The notes: a model not told the origin generated them from the sequence alone. DNA of 64,000 nucleotides from Salinibacterium xinjiangense (GCF_014645015.1 NZ_BMLC01000001.1:1068585-1132584), one strand, 5' to 3'. Shown: positions 1 through 9,877, numbered from the stretch's first letter. Numbers and translations: made by a program.

Positions 1-157
1 GGTCCTCCGGGAGGATCCTGATGTAGTTCTGTCGCATTTTGCCCGAGATGTGAGCAAGTACACGGTGGCCGTTTGTCAACTCAACACGAAACATCGCATT
101 GGGTAGAGCTTCGACTACTGCGCCCTCGATCTCGATGACACCGTCTTTTTTGGCCAT
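1..157 (-). CDS. infA: Translation initiation factor IF-1 (3' end outside window)
   Basis: The ATG at 157 opens a frame beginning [20 protein letters not shown] that stays open to base 1, giving 52 of the usual 72-73 residues. This is the S1-like OB fold of IF-1, which binds the 30S A site during initiation. The visible part includes [20 protein letters not shown] and the conserved KMRQNYIRI stretch. It lies 133 bp downstream of map on the same strand, the usual end of the actinobacterial spc-type block. I saw no convincing independent promoter in the gap. The C-terminal 20 or so residues lie outside the window. Confidence 0.95.
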   Translation of the reverse strand, partial: MAKKDGVIEIEGAVVEALPNAMFRVELTNGHRVLAHISGKMRQNYIRILPED

Positions 158-290
158 AGCCTCTTCGTCGCTAAAAGTTAGTTTTCGCTGGTCTGCGGGG
201 ATTTCGGTATTTGCGCACAGCGCAGACACCAAGGGTCAAGCTTAGATCATGCGAAGGCGTTTCGCCACCACTTCCAAGCGCATCGATCCA

Positions 291-1124
291 CTAAGAGATG
301 GCTACAGGAGTCACACCGTACGAGGCGAGCTTCGACGCTCCCCCGTCCTCGGAGGTCAGGACCCAGATGCCACCCACATGAACGGCAATGGAATGCTCCC
401 AGTGCGCCGCATCCAGCCCGTCATCGGTGGCCACAGTCCAGTCGTCATCGAGCACGTGTGAATCAATGCCACCCATCGTGACCATCGGTTCGATGGCGAT
501 GACCAGTCCCGGTCGCACGTCCGGACTGTTGCCGCGCACGCGGTAGTTGAACACCGGCGGATCCTCATGCATCGACCGACCGATACCGTGCCCCGTAAAA
601 TCCTCGACGATTCCATATTCGATGGCACCCGTCAGCGCATCCTCGATCGCCGCGCTCACGCTATTGAGCTTGCGCGCAGAGGCAAGGGCGGCGATACCCG
701 CCCACAGCGAATGCTCCGTTGCATCGGACAGCTGCTGTCTCCGTGCGACGACATCCGGCCGATCGGGATCGGGGACGACCAGGCTGAACGCCGCATCCCC
801 ATTCCAACCGCCCAGTTCGGCGCCGCAGTCTATTGAGACCAGGTCACCCGGCACGATCACCCTGGCGCCGGGCACGCCGTGCACGATCTCGTCATTCACC
901 GACGCGCAGATCGTGTGCCGGTAACCGGGCTCTTTCATGAAGTTCGGAACCCCGCCCCCAGCGCGAATGACCTTTTCGGCAATCGCGTCGAGCTCGAGCG
1001 TGGTGACCCCTGGTGCGACCGCACGCCGAACGGCGTGAAGAGCCTCCGCCGTCAGCCGGCCAGGTCCCACCATCAGGCGTAATTCCTCAGCGGTCTTGTA
1101 TATCTTTCGGTTGCCGAACGACAC
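291..1124 (-). CDS. map: Type I methionine aminopeptidase
   Basis: This 277-residue protein removes the initiator methionine from nascent proteins. The metal-binding signature is visible: SIDCGAELGGWNGDAAF supplies the two aspartates, GHGIGRSMHEDP the histidine, AIEPM and WEHSIAV the two glutamates. The length fits the type I family without a large insert. Translation starts at GTG (1124), only 2 bp after the adk stop, so it is co-transcribed and probably translationally coupled with adk. The secY-adk-map order is standard in Gram-positive bacteria. Confidence 0.95.
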   Translation of the reverse strand: MSFGNRKIYKTAEELRLMVGPGRLTAEALHAVRRAVAPGVTTLELDAIAEKVIRAGGGVPNFMKEPGYRHTICASVNDEIVHGVPGARVIVPGDLVSIDCGAELGGWNGDAAFSLVVPDPDRPDVVARRQQLSDATEHSLWAGIAALASARKLNSVSAAIEDALTGAIEYGIVEDFTGHGIGRSMHEDPPVFNYRVRGNSPDVRPGLVIAIEPMVTMGGIDSHVLDDDWTVATDDGLDAAHWEHSIAVHVGGIWVLTSEDGGASKLASYGVTPVAIS

Positions 1125-1126
1125 GA

Positions 1127-1726
1127 CTAAAGGCGTGAGCGGTCCGCAAGCGCGATCCCGCGCTCCGCCAGCGCGTCAGTGATGCGCGCGGTAACAACAT
1201 CGATTGCGCCGAGTGCGTCGATCTTCACCAGCACCCCGCGGCCACCATAGACATCGACGAGGGGGGCAGTCTGGCTTGCGTAGACCTCGAGCCTGTGCCT
1301 GACGACTGCCTCATCATCGTCACTGCGACCCTGGTCGCCTGCGCGTTTGCGGAGCCGCTCAACGACCACGTCGGGGTCTGCCACCAGTTCGATGACGGCA
1401 TCGAGCGCTGTTCCGTGCCCGGCGAGGAACTCGTCCAATTCACGAACCTGGTCCGTCGTGCGCGGGTAGCCATCAAGCAAGAAACCCGACTCGCAATCTC
1501 TTTCTGCGAGGCGATCCCGGATCAAGGCGTTGGTGAGAGAGTCGGGAACGTTGTCACCGGCATCCATGTACGCCTTCGCCTTGGCACCCAGCTCGGTCTC
1601 ATTCTTCACATTGGAGCGGAAGATGTCCCCCGTTGAAATAGCGGGGAGGCCGTAGTTCTCAGCCAACCGAACAGCCTGAGTGCCTTTTCCCGCGCCGGGC
1701 GGACCAATCAGCAGCAGCCGCGTCAA
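1127..1726 (-). CDS. adk: Adenylate kinase (short, zinc-free LID form)
   Basis: This 199-residue enzyme catalyses ATP + AMP to 2 ADP. The P-loop GPPGAGKGTQ is at residues 8-17, AMP-binding STGDIFR follows, and LLDGYPRT replaces the commoner LLDGFPRT. The LID is short and carries no four-cysteine zinc site, which fits the roughly 190-residue actinobacterial form. The start is TTG at 1726, overlapping the secY stop as TTGA; this places the P-loop at the usual distance from the N-terminus, so it is preferred over later starts. Confidence 0.95.
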   Translation of the reverse strand: MTRLLLIGPPGAGKGTQAVRLAENYGLPAISTGDIFRSNVKNETELGAKAKAYMDAGDNVPDSLTNALIRDRLAERDCESGFLLDGYPRTTDQVRELDEFLAGHGTALDAVIELVADPDVVVERLRKRAGDQGRSDDDEAVVRHRLEVYASQTAPLVDVYGGRGVLVKIDALGAIDVVTARITDALAERGIALADRSRL

Positions 1727-3048
1727 CGGAGCAGGCCTTCGTAGTGTCGCTGCTGGAGCTGTGAGTCGATTTGCTTCACAGTCTCGAGACCGACACCCAC
1801 AATGATCAGGATGCTCGCCCCGCCGAACGGGAAATTCGTATTGGCGCCGACCAGCACCAGAGCGATGAGCGGAATCAGGGCGATGAGACCGAGATACAGC
1901 GAACCTGGGAGTGTGACGCGAGTCAGCACGTAATCCAGGTACTCGGCGGTCGGTCGACCTGCGCGGATGCCGGGGATGAATCCACCGTACTTCTTCATGT
2001 TGTCAGCGACCTCTTCTGGGTTGAATGTGATCGCGACATAGAAGTAGGTGAATCCGACGATGAGCAGGAAGTAGAGCAGCATGTAAAGCGGGTGGTCGCC
2101 CTTGGTCAGGTAGTTCTGGATCCAGACCACCCACACCGACGGTGCTTCGCCAGCGGCAGGCGTGTTGAACTGCGCGATAAGCGCGGGCAGGTACAGCAGC
2201 GACGATGCGAAGATCACCGGCACGACGCCGGCCATATTGACCTTGATGGGGATGTAGGTGTTGTTTCCACCATAGGTACGCCTGCCGACCATGCGCTTGG
2301 CATACTGCACGGGGATGCGGCGCTGGGACTGTTCGACGAACACCACTGCCGCCACGATCACGACACCGACGGCGATCACAGCGATGAAGACGTCGAAGCC
2401 CTGCGCGGAGAGGATGCTGCCGAGTGACCCGGGGAACTGGGCAGAAATCGACGTGAAGATCAGCAACGACATGCCATTACCGATGCCGCGCTCGGTGATG
2501 AGCTCACCCATCCACATGATGAGGCCGGTACCCGCGGTCATAGTGATGACCATGAGCATGATGGCGTACCAGGAGTCGTCGGTGATCAACTGGCTGCATT
2601 CGGCGACACCGGAGTTCGACGGGAACAGCGCGCCGCTTCGGGCAACGGTGATCAGGGTCGTCGACTGGAGGACAGCGAGGGCGATCGTGAGGTAACGGGT
2701 GTACTGGGTCAGCTTGGACTGACCGGTCTGGCCCTCTTTGTAGAGAGTTTCGAAGTGTGGGATGACCACGCGCAGGAGCTGCACGATGATCGACGCGGTG
2801 ATGTACGGCATGATGCCGAGCGCGAAGACAGACAGCTGCAGGAGCGCACCGCCGCTGAAGAGATTGACGAGGTCGTACAGACCCTGGGTGCCCGCGTTGC
2901 TCGCGAGACACAGCTGCACGTTACCGAAGTCGACGAACGGTGCAGGGATGAACGAACCGAGACGGAACAGCGCAACGATGCCGAGCGTGAACCCGATCTT
3001 CCTGCGAAGGTCGGGCGTGCGGAATATCCGCGCGACAGCTCTAAACAC
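1723..3048 (-). CDS. secY: Protein translocase channel subunit SecY
   Basis: A 441-residue integral membrane protein with about ten hydrophobic segments, forming the SecYEG channel. The N-terminal MFRAVARIFRTPDLRRKIGF, the plug-region FSGGALLQLSVFALGIMPYI, and the cytoplasmic loops QRRIPVQYAKR and GIRAGRPTAEYLDYVLTRV are characteristic. Translation begins at GTG 3048 behind a GGAGG-type ribosome site. It is separated from rplO by 98 bp holding a strong hairpin (3077-3109), so its level may be set apart from the ribosomal proteins upstream. Confidence 0.97.
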   Translation of the reverse strand: MFRAVARIFRTPDLRRKIGFTLGIVALFRLGSFIPAPFVDFGNVQLCLASNAGTQGLYDLVNLFSGGALLQLSVFALGIMPYITASIIVQLLRVVIPHFETLYKEGQTGQSKLTQYTRYLTIALAVLQSTTLITVARSGALFPSNSGVAECSQLITDDSWYAIMLMVITMTAGTGLIMWMGELITERGIGNGMSLLIFTSISAQFPGSLGSILSAQGFDVFIAVIAVGVVIVAAVVFVEQSQRRIPVQYAKRMVGRRTYGGNNTYIPIKVNMAGVVPVIFASSLLYLPALIAQFNTPAAGEAPSVWVVWIQNYLTKGDHPLYMLLYFLLIVGFTYFYVAITFNPEEVADNMKKYGGFIPGIRAGRPTAEYLDYVLTRVTLPGSLYLGLIALIPLIALVLVGANTNFPFGGASILIIVGVGLETVKQIDSQLQQRHYEGLLR

Positions 3049-3076
3049 AAGGCCTCCGATGATGTAGTGATGCAGT

Positions 3077-3109
3077 CGAGTGGGGCTCCCCGGGAGGGAA
3101 CCCCACTCG
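3077..3109 (-). terminator. Hairpin between rplO and secY (attenuator or partial terminator)
   Basis: CGAGTGGGG (3077-3085) pairs perfectly with CCCCACTCG (3101-3109), with further G/C pairing inside. There is no long U run on the minus strand, as is common for actinobacterial terminators. Because secY has no obvious promoter of its own, partial read-through is the simplest reading. Confidence 0.55.
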
Positions 3110-3146
3110 TTTACGCCAACACTTGCTCACGCAAGTTGCCGGAAGG

Positions 3147-3719
3147 TTACTTAATGGAACCGCCAGCGGCGACGATCTTCTGCTCAGCAGAGCTGGAGAC
3201 CTTATCGACTGCAACGTTCAGCTTAACCGCAATGTCACCGTCGCCGAGAACCTTGACCTTCTCGTTCTTGCGAACGGCACCCTTGGCGACGAGATCGAGG
3301 ATCGTGACGTCCCCACCCTTCGGGTACAACTCCGCCAGCTTCTCGAGGTTCACAACCTGGTATTCGACACGGAACGGGTTCTTGAACCCGCGCAGCTTCG
3401 GAGCGCGCATGACGAAGTTGACGCCACCGCCCTCGAAGCCCACGCGCATCTGGTAGCGGGCCTTGGTGCCCTTGGTGCCACGACCGGCAGTCTTACCCTT
3501 CGAACCTTCACCGCGGCCTACACGGGTCTTGTCCTTCTTGGCGCCGGGCGCCGGGCGAAGGTGGTGAACCTTCAACACCTGCGGGCGTGAAGGCACGTCA
3601 GCCGAAGGCGTCTTCTTTGCGGGTGCAGACTTCGCCGCAGGAGCCTTGGCCGCGGCCGTGGTCTTAGCGGGAGCCTTCTTGGGGGCAGCCGTGTCGGCAG
3701 CCTTCGTTACGTCAGCCAT
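3147..3719 (-). CDS. rplO: 50S ribosomal protein L15 with Ala/Lys/Pro-rich N-terminal extension
   Basis: The core [20 protein letters not shown] through the [10 protein letters not shown] loop identifies L15 of the large subunit. The 190-residue length exceeds the usual roughly 147-150 because about 48 residues precede the core: an Ala/Lys/Pro-rich, probably disordered segment (residues 1-48). The ATG overlaps the rpmD stop by 1 bp, which supports the long start, and no better start lies between it and the core. See the finding on low-complexity tails. Confidence 0.95.
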   Translation of the reverse strand: MADVTKAADTAAPKKAPAKTTAAAKAPAAKSAPAKKTPSADVPSRPQVLKVHHLRPAPGAKKDKTRVGRGEGSKGKTAGRGTKGTKARYQMRVGFEGGGVNFVMRAPKLRGFKNPFRVEYQVVNLEKLAELYPKGGDVTILDLVAKGAVRKNEKVKVLGDGDIAVKLNVAVDKVSSSAEQKIVAAGGSIK

Positions 3720-3904
3720 TAGTCAATCTCCTCGACCTTGACAAGGTGAGCGACAGTACGAACGTAGCCGCGGTTCTGCGAATTATCTTCGCGAACAACG
3801 ACATCACCGATGCGGTGGAGCCCAAGGCTCCGCAGGGTGTCGCGCTGGTTCTGCTTCTCACTGATTTTGGACTTGATCTGGGTTACCTTCAGGCGCGCAG
3901 CCAT
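3719..3904 (-). CDS. rpmD: 50S ribosomal protein L30
   Basis: The 61-residue product [20 protein letters not shown]... with [20 protein letters not shown] is a normal-length bacterial L30. It overlaps rpsE upstream and rplO downstream by one base each, so the three genes are translationally coupled. Confidence 0.96.
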   Translation of the reverse strand: MAARLKVTQIKSKISEKQNQRDTLRSLGLHRIGDVVVREDNSQNRGYVRTVAHLVKVEEID

Positions 3905-4632
3905 CAGACACCTGCCTTAGCTTCTGCCTCGGCGCGCAGGAGGCGGGCCGGGATGACGTGCTCGGGGTCGAGGCCACGACGTGCGGCAACCGCACGAGGC
4001 TCCTCGAGCTGCTTGAGGGCAGCGACCGTCGCGTGCACGATGTTGATCGTGTTCGACGAACCGAGCGACTTGCTCAGTACGTCGTGGATGCCGGCGCACT
4101 CGAGTACGGCGCGGACGGGCCCACCAGCAATAACACCGGTACCGGCCGAGGCCGGACGCAGCAGGACGACGCCTGCTGCAGCCTCACCCTGGACGGGGTG
4201 CGGAATCGTCTGGGCGACGCGAGGTACGCGGAAGAAGTTCTTCTTCGCCTCCTCGACGCCCTTGGAGATGGCGGTAGGGACTTCGCGGGCCTTGCCGTAG
4301 CCGACGCCGACCAGTCCGTTACCGTCGCCGACGACCACGAGAGCGGTGAAGCTGAAACGACGACCACCCTTCACGACCTTCGAGACGCGGTTGATAGTGA
4401 CGACGCGCTCCAGGAACTGGCTCTTCTCCGCGTCGCGGCTGTTGCCACGATCGCGGCTGGGGCTGCGCTCACGGCCGCCACGGCGAGCCTCGCGGGGCTC
4501 GTTGGTGACGTCCGTTGCCGGCGCGTCGACGACTGCCGCCGAGGCTACGGCCTCAGCCGTGACCACTGCGGGTGCGTCAGTTACTTCGGACGTCACGTCC
4601 TGCTCCTTGTTGGTATTGGTTGCGTCGGTCAC
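3904..4632 (-). CDS. rpsE: 30S ribosomal protein S5 with long N-terminal extension
   Basis: The double-stranded-RNA-binding S5 domain starts near [20 protein letters not shown] and includes [20 protein letters not shown] and the C-terminal half [20 protein letters not shown]. The protein is 242 residues, about 70 more than E. coli S5. The excess is an N-terminal Thr/Val/Ala/Glu-rich stretch followed by an Arg-rich region ([20 protein letters not shown]-like). The GTG start overlaps the rplR stop as GTGA. The extension resembles those of other actinobacterial S5 proteins. Confidence 0.95.
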   Translation of the reverse strand: MTDATNTNKEQDVTSEVTDAPAVVTAEAVASAAVVDAPATDVTNEPREARRGGRERSPSRDRGNSRDAEKSQFLERVVTINRVSKVVKGGRRFSFTALVVVGDGNGLVGVGYGKAREVPTAISKGVEEAKKNFFRVPRVAQTIPHPVQGEAAAGVVLLRPASAGTGVIAGGPVRAVLECAGIHDVLSKSLGSSNTINIVHATVAALKQLEEPRAVAARRGLDPEHVIPARLLRAEAEAKAGV

Positions 4633-5003
4633 AGGTTCAACCCGCCCTCTCGTGCTCCATCGGCGATCGCTGCAACGCGTCCTGCGTAGCGGCTTCCACC
4701 ACGGTCGAATACGACTGCTTCGATGCCGGCGGCCTTCGCGCGCTCGGCGACGAGCTCGCCGACCTTGCGTGCCTTGGCGGTCTTGTCACCGTCGAAGGTG
4801 CGCATGTCAGCCTCGAGCGTGGATGCCGATGCCAGGGTGAAGCCCTTCGAGTCGTCGACGACCTGCACGAATACGTGCCTGGCCGAACGCGTGACGACAA
4901 GACGCGGGCGCACCTCGGTGCCGACGACCTTCTTGCGAAGGCGCGTGTGACGACGGGCCTTGGCCGCCGACTTGCTCTTACCTCGTTTGATTCCGAGAGC
5001 CAT
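4629..5003 (-). CDS. rplR: 50S ribosomal protein L18
   Basis: The 5S-rRNA-binding protein L18 is recognised from [40 protein letters not shown] and the C-terminal [20 protein letters not shown]. The ATG at 5003 gives [11 protein letters not shown], the usual actinobacterial start. A GTG at 5009 overlapping the rplF stop would add two residues and cannot be excluded. It is flanked tightly by rplF (2 bp) and rpsE (4-bp overlap). Confidence 0.95.
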   Translation of the reverse strand: MALGIKRGKSKSAAKARRHTRLRKKVVGTEVRPRLVVTRSARHVFVQVVDDSKGFTLASASTLEADMRTFDGDKTAKARKVGELVAERAKAAGIEAVVFDRGGSRYAGRVAAIADGAREGGLNL

Positions 5004-5005
5004 GA

Positions 5006-5542
5006 TCACTTACCACTCTTTCCGGCCTTGCGGCGGACTACTTCTCCGGCGTAACGCACGCCCTTGCCCTTATAGGGCTCGGGCTTGCGCAGCTTGCGGA
5101 TGTTCGCTGCGACCTCGCCGACAGCCTGCTTGTCGATGCCGACGACGGTCACCTTGTTGTTGCCCTCGACCGTGAAGCTGATGCCTGCTGGCGGGTCAAC
5201 CGTGATGGAGTGCGAGTAGCCCAGAGCGAACTCGAGCGAGGCGCCCTTGGCTGCGACGCGGTAACCGGTACCGACGACCTCGAGGCCCTTGGTGTAACCG
5301 TCGGTGACGCCGACGATCTGGTTCGCGATGAGCGTGCGGGTCAGGCCGTGAAGCGAACGGGACTCGCGCTCGTCGTCCGGGCGGGTGACGAGCACCTGAC
5401 CGTCTTCGAGGGCGACCCTGATCGGGTTCTTGACGGTGAGGGTGAGCTCACCCTTCGGGCCCTTGACTGCGACGGCCTGGCCGTCGATCTTGATCTCGAC
5501 CCCGGCAGGGACGGAGATGGGGAGGCGTCCAATACGTGACAT
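5006..5542 (-). CDS. rplF: 50S ribosomal protein L6
   Basis: A 178-residue protein starting [20 protein letters not shown] and ending with the conserved [20 protein letters not shown] segment, the second of the two L6 folds. L6 sits near the sarcin-ricin loop and the L7/L12 stalk base. Length is normal. It follows rpsH by 6 bp and precedes rplR by 2 bp. Confidence 0.97.
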   Translation of the reverse strand: MSRIGRLPISVPAGVEIKIDGQAVAVKGPKGELTLTVKNPIRVALEDGQVLVTRPDDERESRSLHGLTRTLIANQIVGVTDGYTKGLEVVGTGYRVAAKGASLEFALGYSHSITVDPPAGISFTVEGNNKVTVVGIDKQAVGEVAANIRKLRKPEPYKGKGVRYAGEVVRRKAGKSGK

Positions 5543-5548
5543 CAGCGA

Positions 5549-5947
5549 TTACCACACGTAAGCGAGGACTTCCCCACCTACGCCCTTCGAGGTCGCCTCT
5601 TTGTCGGTCAGCAGACCAGAGGAGGTTGACAGGATGGCTACGCCCAGGCCACCGAGCACCTTGGGGATCTCGGTCGACTTTGCGTATACACGCAGGCCGG
5701 GCTTCGAGACGCGCTTGATGCCCACGATGGAGCGTTCACGGTTGGGGCCGTACTTGAGGTCGATCGTGAGCGTCTGACCGACGCGTGCATCCTCGATCTT
5801 CCACGCCGCGATGTAACCCTCGTTCTTGAGCATCTCGGCGATGTGGGACTTCAGCTTGCTGCTCGGCAGCGAAACCGTGTCGTGGTACGCCGAGTTGGCG
5901 TTCCTCAGTCTGGTCAGCAGGTCTGCGACCGGATCTGTCATTGTCAT
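5549..5947 (-). CDS. rpsH: 30S ribosomal protein S8
   Basis: S8 is identified from [20 protein letters not shown] and the C-terminal [23 protein letters not shown]. The start MTMTDPV (ATG 5947) gives 132 residues, the family norm. An upstream in-frame ATG at 5962 would add five residues (METPI). S8 binds 16S rRNA helix 21 and in many bacteria also the spc mRNA. The 114 bp upstream, where many bacteria carry rpsN, hold no S14 gene. Confidence 0.95.
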   Translation of the reverse strand: MTMTDPVADLLTRLRNANSAYHDTVSLPSSKLKSHIAEMLKNEGYIAAWKIEDARVGQTLTIDLKYGPNRERSIVGIKRVSKPGLRVYAKSTEIPKVLGGLGVAILSTSSGLLTDKEATSKGVGGEVLAYVW

Positions 5948-6061
5948 GATTGGTGTTTCCATATCTCGCCCGGTTTCGACATCCGTTACGCGAATGCCGA
6001 CCTGGTCGATCGGTGGTGCCTGGTGGAACTGGTGCCGTATGGCGTGAAACTATTCGGAGAG

Positions 6062-6670
6062 TTACTTCGTGTTCTCGGCAGAGCGGAACGGGAAGCCCAG
6101 CGCCTTGAGCAGCGCGCGACCCTCCTCGTCCGTCTTCGCCGTGGTGACGACCGTGATGTCGAATCCGCGGACACGATCGATCTTGTCCTGGTCGATCTCG
6201 TGGAACATCGACTGCTCCGTGAGTCCGAACGTGTAGTTGCCGCGGCCATCGAACTGCTTGTCGCTCAGGCCACGGAAGTCACGGATGCGCGGAAGCGCGA
6301 GCGTGACGAGGCGGTCCAGGAACTCCCAGGCACGATCGCCACGAAGCGTGACGTGTGCACCGATCGGCTGGCCCTCACGCAGCTTGAACTGCGCGATCGA
6401 CTTGCGAGCGTTGGTGACCTGCGGCTTTTGGCCGGTGATGGCCGTGAGGTCCTTGACAGCACCGTCGATGATCTTGCCGTCGCGGGCTGCCTCACCGACA
6501 CCGGTGTTGACCACGATCTTCACGAGCCCGGGCACCTGGTGCACGTTCGTGAAACCGAAGTCTTTCTTCAGCTGCGCAGCGATCTCGGTACGGTACTTCT
6601 GCTTCAGGCGCGGCTGGGCCGCTTTGATAGGCGCAGAGCCAGTCGGCGCAGCAGTTGCTGTGTCAGTCAT
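6062..6670 (-). CDS. rplE: 50S ribosomal protein L5
   Basis: A 202-residue protein with the L5 core [40 protein letters not shown] and [20 protein letters not shown]. It binds 5S rRNA and forms an inter-subunit bridge. About 18 Thr/Ala-rich residues precede the core. The ATG overlaps the rplX stop by one base. Length is otherwise typical. Confidence 0.97.
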   Translation of the reverse strand: MTDTATAAPTGSAPIKAAQPRLKQKYRTEIAAQLKKDFGFTNVHQVPGLVKIVVNTGVGEAARDGKIIDGAVKDLTAITGQKPQVTNARKSIAQFKLREGQPIGAHVTLRGDRAWEFLDRLVTLALPRIRDFRGLSDKQFDGRGNYTFGLTEQSMFHEIDQDKIDRVRGFDITVVTTAKTDEEGRALLKALGFPFRSAENTK

Positions 6671-7188
6671 CAGTTTGCGTCCTTCTCGGTTGCGGCGGGC
6701 TTCTCAGCTACAGCGTCCTGTTCGGTTGCGGCGGGCTTCTCAGCTGCAGCGTCCTTCTTGGCCTTGGGGGCTGCCTTCGCGGGCTTCTCGGTTGCCTTCT
6801 CCTCGGCAGCCTCGCCCTTCAGCGCCTTCGACTTCTTGGTCTCGACGCGGCGCGACTTCTTGAAGTAACGCACGCGCGTGGTCTTGCCACGGTCATCCGT
6901 CTCGACAGTGAAGCCCACGCGAGCGGGGAGCTTGGTCTCGGGGTCGACGAGAGCGATGTTCGACACGTGAATGGGTGCCTCCATCGTCTCGATGCCGCCG
7001 GTCTTCGTACCGCGCTGCGACTGGCCAACCTTGACGTGCTTGGTGACGAAGTTGACGCCCTGCACGATCACGCGGTTCTTGCCGGCGATGACGCCGATGA
7101 CGCGACCCTGCTTGCCGCGGTCTCCGCCTCGGTCCTGGGTCGGGCCACTGATGACCTGGACAAGGTCACCCTTGTGAATGTTTGCCAT
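6670..7188 (-). CDS. rplX: 50S ribosomal protein L24 with repetitive C-terminal tail
   Basis: The KOW-type L24 core (residues 1-104: [50 protein letters not shown]) initiates 50S assembly. The protein is 172 residues instead of about 104. The extra 65-70 residues are Ala/Lys/Glu/Pro-rich and end in two near-identical copies of EKPAATE(Q/K)DA, encoded by a 36-bp tandem DNA duplication at 6687-6758. The tail is inferred to be disordered. Confidence 0.95.
   Translation of the reverse strand: MANIHKGDLVQVISGPTQDRGGDRGKQGRVIGVIAGKNRVIVQGVNFVTKHVKVGQSQRGTKTGGIETMEAPIHVSNIALVDPETKLPARVGFTVETDDRGKTTRVRYFKKSRRVETKKSKALKGEAAEEKATEKPAKAAPKAKKDAAAEKPAATEQDAVAEKPAATEKDAN
6687..6758 (-). repeat. 36-bp tandem duplication in the 3' end of rplX
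   Basis: Two copies of a 36-bp unit starting cggttgcggcgggcttctca begin at 6687 and 6723 and differ at only a few bases. Each encodes about 12 residues of the L24 tail ([12 protein letters not shown] type). The in-frame duplication suggests recent slippage or unequal recombination in a dispensable tail. Confidence 0.8.
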
Positions 7189-7191
7189 GAG

Positions 7192-7560
7192 TTACAGCAC
7201 CTCCGGTGCGAGCGAGATGATCTTCATGAACTTCTTGTCGCGAAGTTCGCGGCCAACCGGCCCGAAGATACGGGTACCGCGAGGGTCCCCATCTGCCTTC
7301 AGGATGACGGCGGCATTCTCGTCGAACTTAATGTACGAGCCGTCGGAGCGACGGGTCTGCTTGATGACGCGGACGATGACGGCCTTGACCACATCACCCT
7401 TCTTGACGTTTCCGCCAGGGATCGCATCTTTGACGGTGGCGACGATGACATCGCCGAGGCCCGCGTACCGACGGCCGGAGCCACCGAGAACGCGAATCGT
7501 GAGGAGTTCCTTGGCGCCGGTGTTATCGGCGACCTTGACTCGGGATTCCTGCTGAAGCAT
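7192..7560 (-). CDS. rplN: 50S ribosomal protein L14
   Basis: A 122-residue protein beginning [20 protein letters not shown], the highly conserved L14 N-terminus, with [20 protein letters not shown] near the C-terminus. L14 contacts 16S rRNA helix 14 in bridge B8. It overlaps the rpsQ stop by one base, and rplX follows after 3 bp, so no separate promoter is apparent at the S10/spc boundary. Confidence 0.97.
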   Translation of the reverse strand: MLQQESRVKVADNTGAKELLTIRVLGGSGRRYAGLGDVIVATVKDAIPGGNVKKGDVVKAVIVRVIKQTRRSDGSYIKFDENAAVILKADGDPRGTRIFGPVGRELRDKKFMKIISLAPEVL

Positions 7561-7871
7561 TACTTGGCCTTTTCGAGGATCTCGACCAGGCGCCAGCGCT
7601 TGGTAGCGCTGAGCGGACGGGTCTCGCTGATGAGAACGAGGTCACCGACTCCGGCCCCATTGGCCTCGTCGTGGACCTTGACCTTGGATGTGCGGCGGAT
7701 GACCTTGCCGTACAGGGGGTGCTTTACGCGGTCTTCGACCTCGACAACGATGGTTTTGTCCATCTTGTTGCTCAGTACGTATCCGCGACGGCTTTTGCGG
7801 TAACCGCGAGCGAGCTCAGCAGTCTCAGTCGCTGTGGTTGCACCTTCAGTGGGTGCTTCGACCTTGGCCAT
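7560..7871 (-). CDS. rpsQ: 30S ribosomal protein S17
   Basis: The S17 OB-fold core is [40 protein letters not shown] and [20 protein letters not shown]. The product is 103 residues; about 20 Thr/Ala/Glu-rich residues precede the core (a usual S17 is 80-90). It lies 2 bp after rpmC and overlaps rplN by one base. Confidence 0.96.
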   Translation of the reverse strand: MAKVEAPTEGATTATETAELARGYRKSRRGYVLSNKMDKTIVVEVEDRVKHPLYGKVIRRTSKVKVHDEANGAGVGDLVLISETRPLSATKRWRLVEILEKAK

Positions 7872-7873
7872 GA

Positions 7874-8227
7874 TTACGCCTCCTTCGTCTCTTCGGTGAC
7901 CTCAGCTGCGGGGGTGGCCGCTGCGTCGGTCTTCGCTGTGTCTTTCACAGGCTTGGTGGTCTTTGCCTTCTTTTCTGCCTTGGCCGGAGCCTCGACAGCG
8001 ACTGGCGTTGCCCGGATGCCCAGCTCGCGCTCACGGATGACCGTGTAGATGCGAGCGATGTCGCGCTTGACAGCGCGGATGCGTCCGTGGCTTTCGAGCT
8101 GGCCGGTCGCGGCCTGGAAGCGAAGGTTGAACAGTTCTTCCTTCGCTTTCTTCAGCTCTTCGACGAGTCGCTCGTCCTCATAAGTGTCGAGCTCGACTGG
8201 GGCAAGCTCCTTGGTTCCGATCGCCAT
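7874..8227 (-). CDS. rpmC: 50S ribosomal protein L29 with charged C-terminal tail
   Basis: The ATG at 8227, overlapping the rplP stop by one base, begins [20 protein letters not shown]. The L29 two-helix core continues through [20 protein letters not shown] and [19 protein letters not shown]. The product is 117 residues rather than 65-75. The remaining 45 or so are Ala/Lys/Thr/Glu-rich. The same frame is open upstream inside rplP, but the L29 start and overlap fix this ATG. Confidence 0.94.
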   Translation of the reverse strand: MAIGTKELAPVELDTYEDERLVEELKKAKEELFNLRFQAATGQLESHGRIRAVKRDIARIYTVIRERELGIRATPVAVEAPAKAEKKAKTTKPVKDTAKTDAAATPAAEVTEETKEA

Positions 8228-8646
8228 TATGCGTCGCCCTCCTCGCGCTTGATGATGCGTGCCTTCAGGGGCAGCTTGTGAATAGCACGAGTGAGAGCTT
8301 CGCGGGCAACCTCTTCGCTGACGCCGGCGAGCTCGAAGAGCACGCGGCCTGGCTTGACGTTGGCGATCCACCACTCGGGCGAGCCCTTACCGGAACCCAT
8401 GCGGGTTTCGGCAGGCTTTTTGGTGAGCGGGCGGTCGGGGTAGATATTGATCCACACCTTCCCACCACGCTTGATGTGACGGGTCATCGCGATGCGAGCG
8501 GCTTCGATCTGTCGGTTGGTGACATACGCAGGCGTAAGCGCCTGGATGCCGTACTCGCCGAACGAGATGACCGTTCCACCAGTCGCCTGGCCGCTACGAC
8601 CCGGGTGGTGCTGCTTGCGGTGCTTGACCTTGCGGGGAATCAACAT
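8227..8646 (-). CDS. rplP: 50S ribosomal protein L16
   Basis: A 139-residue protein starting [20 protein letters not shown], with [20 protein letters not shown] and [21 protein letters not shown]16 organises the A-site region of the 50S subunit. Length is normal. It follows rpsC by 2 bp. Confidence 0.98.
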   Translation of the reverse strand: MLIPRKVKHRKQHHPGRSGQATGGTVISFGEYGIQALTPAYVTNRQIEAARIAMTRHIKRGGKVWINIYPDRPLTKKPAETRMGSGKGSPEWWIANVKPGRVLFELAGVSEEVAREALTRAIHKLPLKARIIKREEGDA

Positions 8647-8648
8647 GG

Positions 8649-9452
8649 TTACGCCTCAACTCCTGCTGCAACTGGTGCGTCAGCCTTGGGTGCCGCGGTC
8701 GAACCGCCTGCACCGCGGGGCGGACGGCTGTCGCGGCGGTCGCCGCCACGGTCGTCACGACGCTCCGGACGGGATGACTTCTGGTTGGCCTGCTCACGAG
8801 CAAGCTCCTTGTTCGTGAGGTCGCCCTTGTAGATCCAGACCTTCACGCCGATGCGGCCGAACGTCGTCTTGGCCTCATAGAAGCCGTAGTCGATGTTGGC
8901 ACGAAGGGTGTGCAGCGGAACGCGTCCCTCACGGTAGAACTCTGAACGGCTCATTTCAGCGCCACCGAGTCGACCGGATACCTGGATGCGAACACCCTTG
9001 ACCGAGCCGACGCGCTGTGCGCCCTGCATGCCCTTGCGCATCGCACGACGGAATGCGACTCGAGCAGTGAGCTGCTCGGCGATCCCCTGAGCGACGAGCT
9101 GAGCTTCAGCCTCGGGGTTTTTGACCTCGAGGATGTTGAGCTGGATCTGCTTGCCCGAAAGCTTCTCGAGGTCGGAGCGAATGCGCTCTGCTTCCGCCCC
9201 ACGACGACCGATGACGATACCGGGGCGCGCCGTGTGGATGTCGACACGGACGCGGTCACGGGTGCGCTCGATCTCGATGCGGGCAACGCCTGCACGGTCG
9301 AGTGATGTCTTGAGCAGGTTACGGATCTTGACGTCTTCAGCAACGTAGTCGCTGTAACGCTGGCCGGCCTTGGTGCTGTCAGAGAACCAGCGCGACACGT
9401 GGTCGGTGGTGATTCCCAGACGGAAACCGTAGGGGTTTACCTTCTGTCCCAT
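8649..9452 (-). CDS. rpsC: 30S ribosomal protein S3 with basic C-terminal extension
   Basis: S3 is shown by [20 protein letters not shown], the KH-domain region [20 protein letters not shown] and the C-terminal domain [20 protein letters not shown]. It lines the mRNA entry channel. At 267 residues it is longer than E. coli S3 (233). The tail is Arg/Asp/Gly-rich ([20 protein letters not shown]) followed by Ala/Pro. The start overlaps the rplV stop by one base. Confidence 0.97.
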   Translation of the reverse strand: MGQKVNPYGFRLGITTDHVSRWFSDSTKAGQRYSDYVAEDVKIRNLLKTSLDRAGVARIEIERTRDRVRVDIHTARPGIVIGRRGAEAERIRSDLEKLSGKQIQLNILEVKNPEAEAQLVAQGIAEQLTARVAFRRAMRKGMQGAQRVGSVKGVRIQVSGRLGGAEMSRSEFYREGRVPLHTLRANIDYGFYEAKTTFGRIGVKVWIYKGDLTNKELAREQANQKSSRPERRDDRGGDRRDSRPPRGAGGSTAAPKADAPVAAGVEA

Positions 9453-9877
9453 TACTTCTTCCCTGCCTTCGTGGCGGTGGTCTTCGTTCCTGTCGAGCGA
9501 GCTGATGCCTTCTCGACGTCGGCTTCGGTCGGAGTCGCGAGCACGATGGTGATGTGACTCGTGCGCTTCAGGATCTGGAACGCGCGGCCCTGTGCACGCG
9601 GTTGGAACCGCTTCAGGGTCGTTCCCTCGTCGACGAATGCTTCCGAGACGAACAGATCCTGCTCGTCCAGGTAGCTGTTGGTGGAGTCTGCCTTGACCTT
9701 CGCATTGGCCATGGCCGCTGCGACGAGCTTGTAGACGGGTTCGCTCGCACCCTGCGGTGCGAACTTCAGGATCGCCAGAGCTTCGACCGCCTGCTTTCCA
9801 CGGATGAGGTTGACGACACGACGAGCCTTCGTCGGGGTGACGCGAATGTGCTTCACGCGGGCGATGGATTCAACCAT
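9452..9877 (-). CDS. rplV: 50S ribosomal protein L22
   Basis: A 141-residue protein with [40 protein letters not shown] and the beta-hairpin region [20 protein letters not shown], which lines the nascent peptide tunnel. About 25 Lys/Thr-rich residues extend the C-terminus. It overlaps rpsS and rpsC by one base each. Confidence 0.97.
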   Translation of the reverse strand: MVESIARVKHIRVTPTKARRVVNLIRGKQAVEALAILKFAPQGASEPVYKLVAAAMANAKVKADSTNSYLDEQDLFVSEAFVDEGTTLKRFQPRAQGRAFQILKRTSHITIVLATPTEADVEKASARSTGTKTTATKAGKK

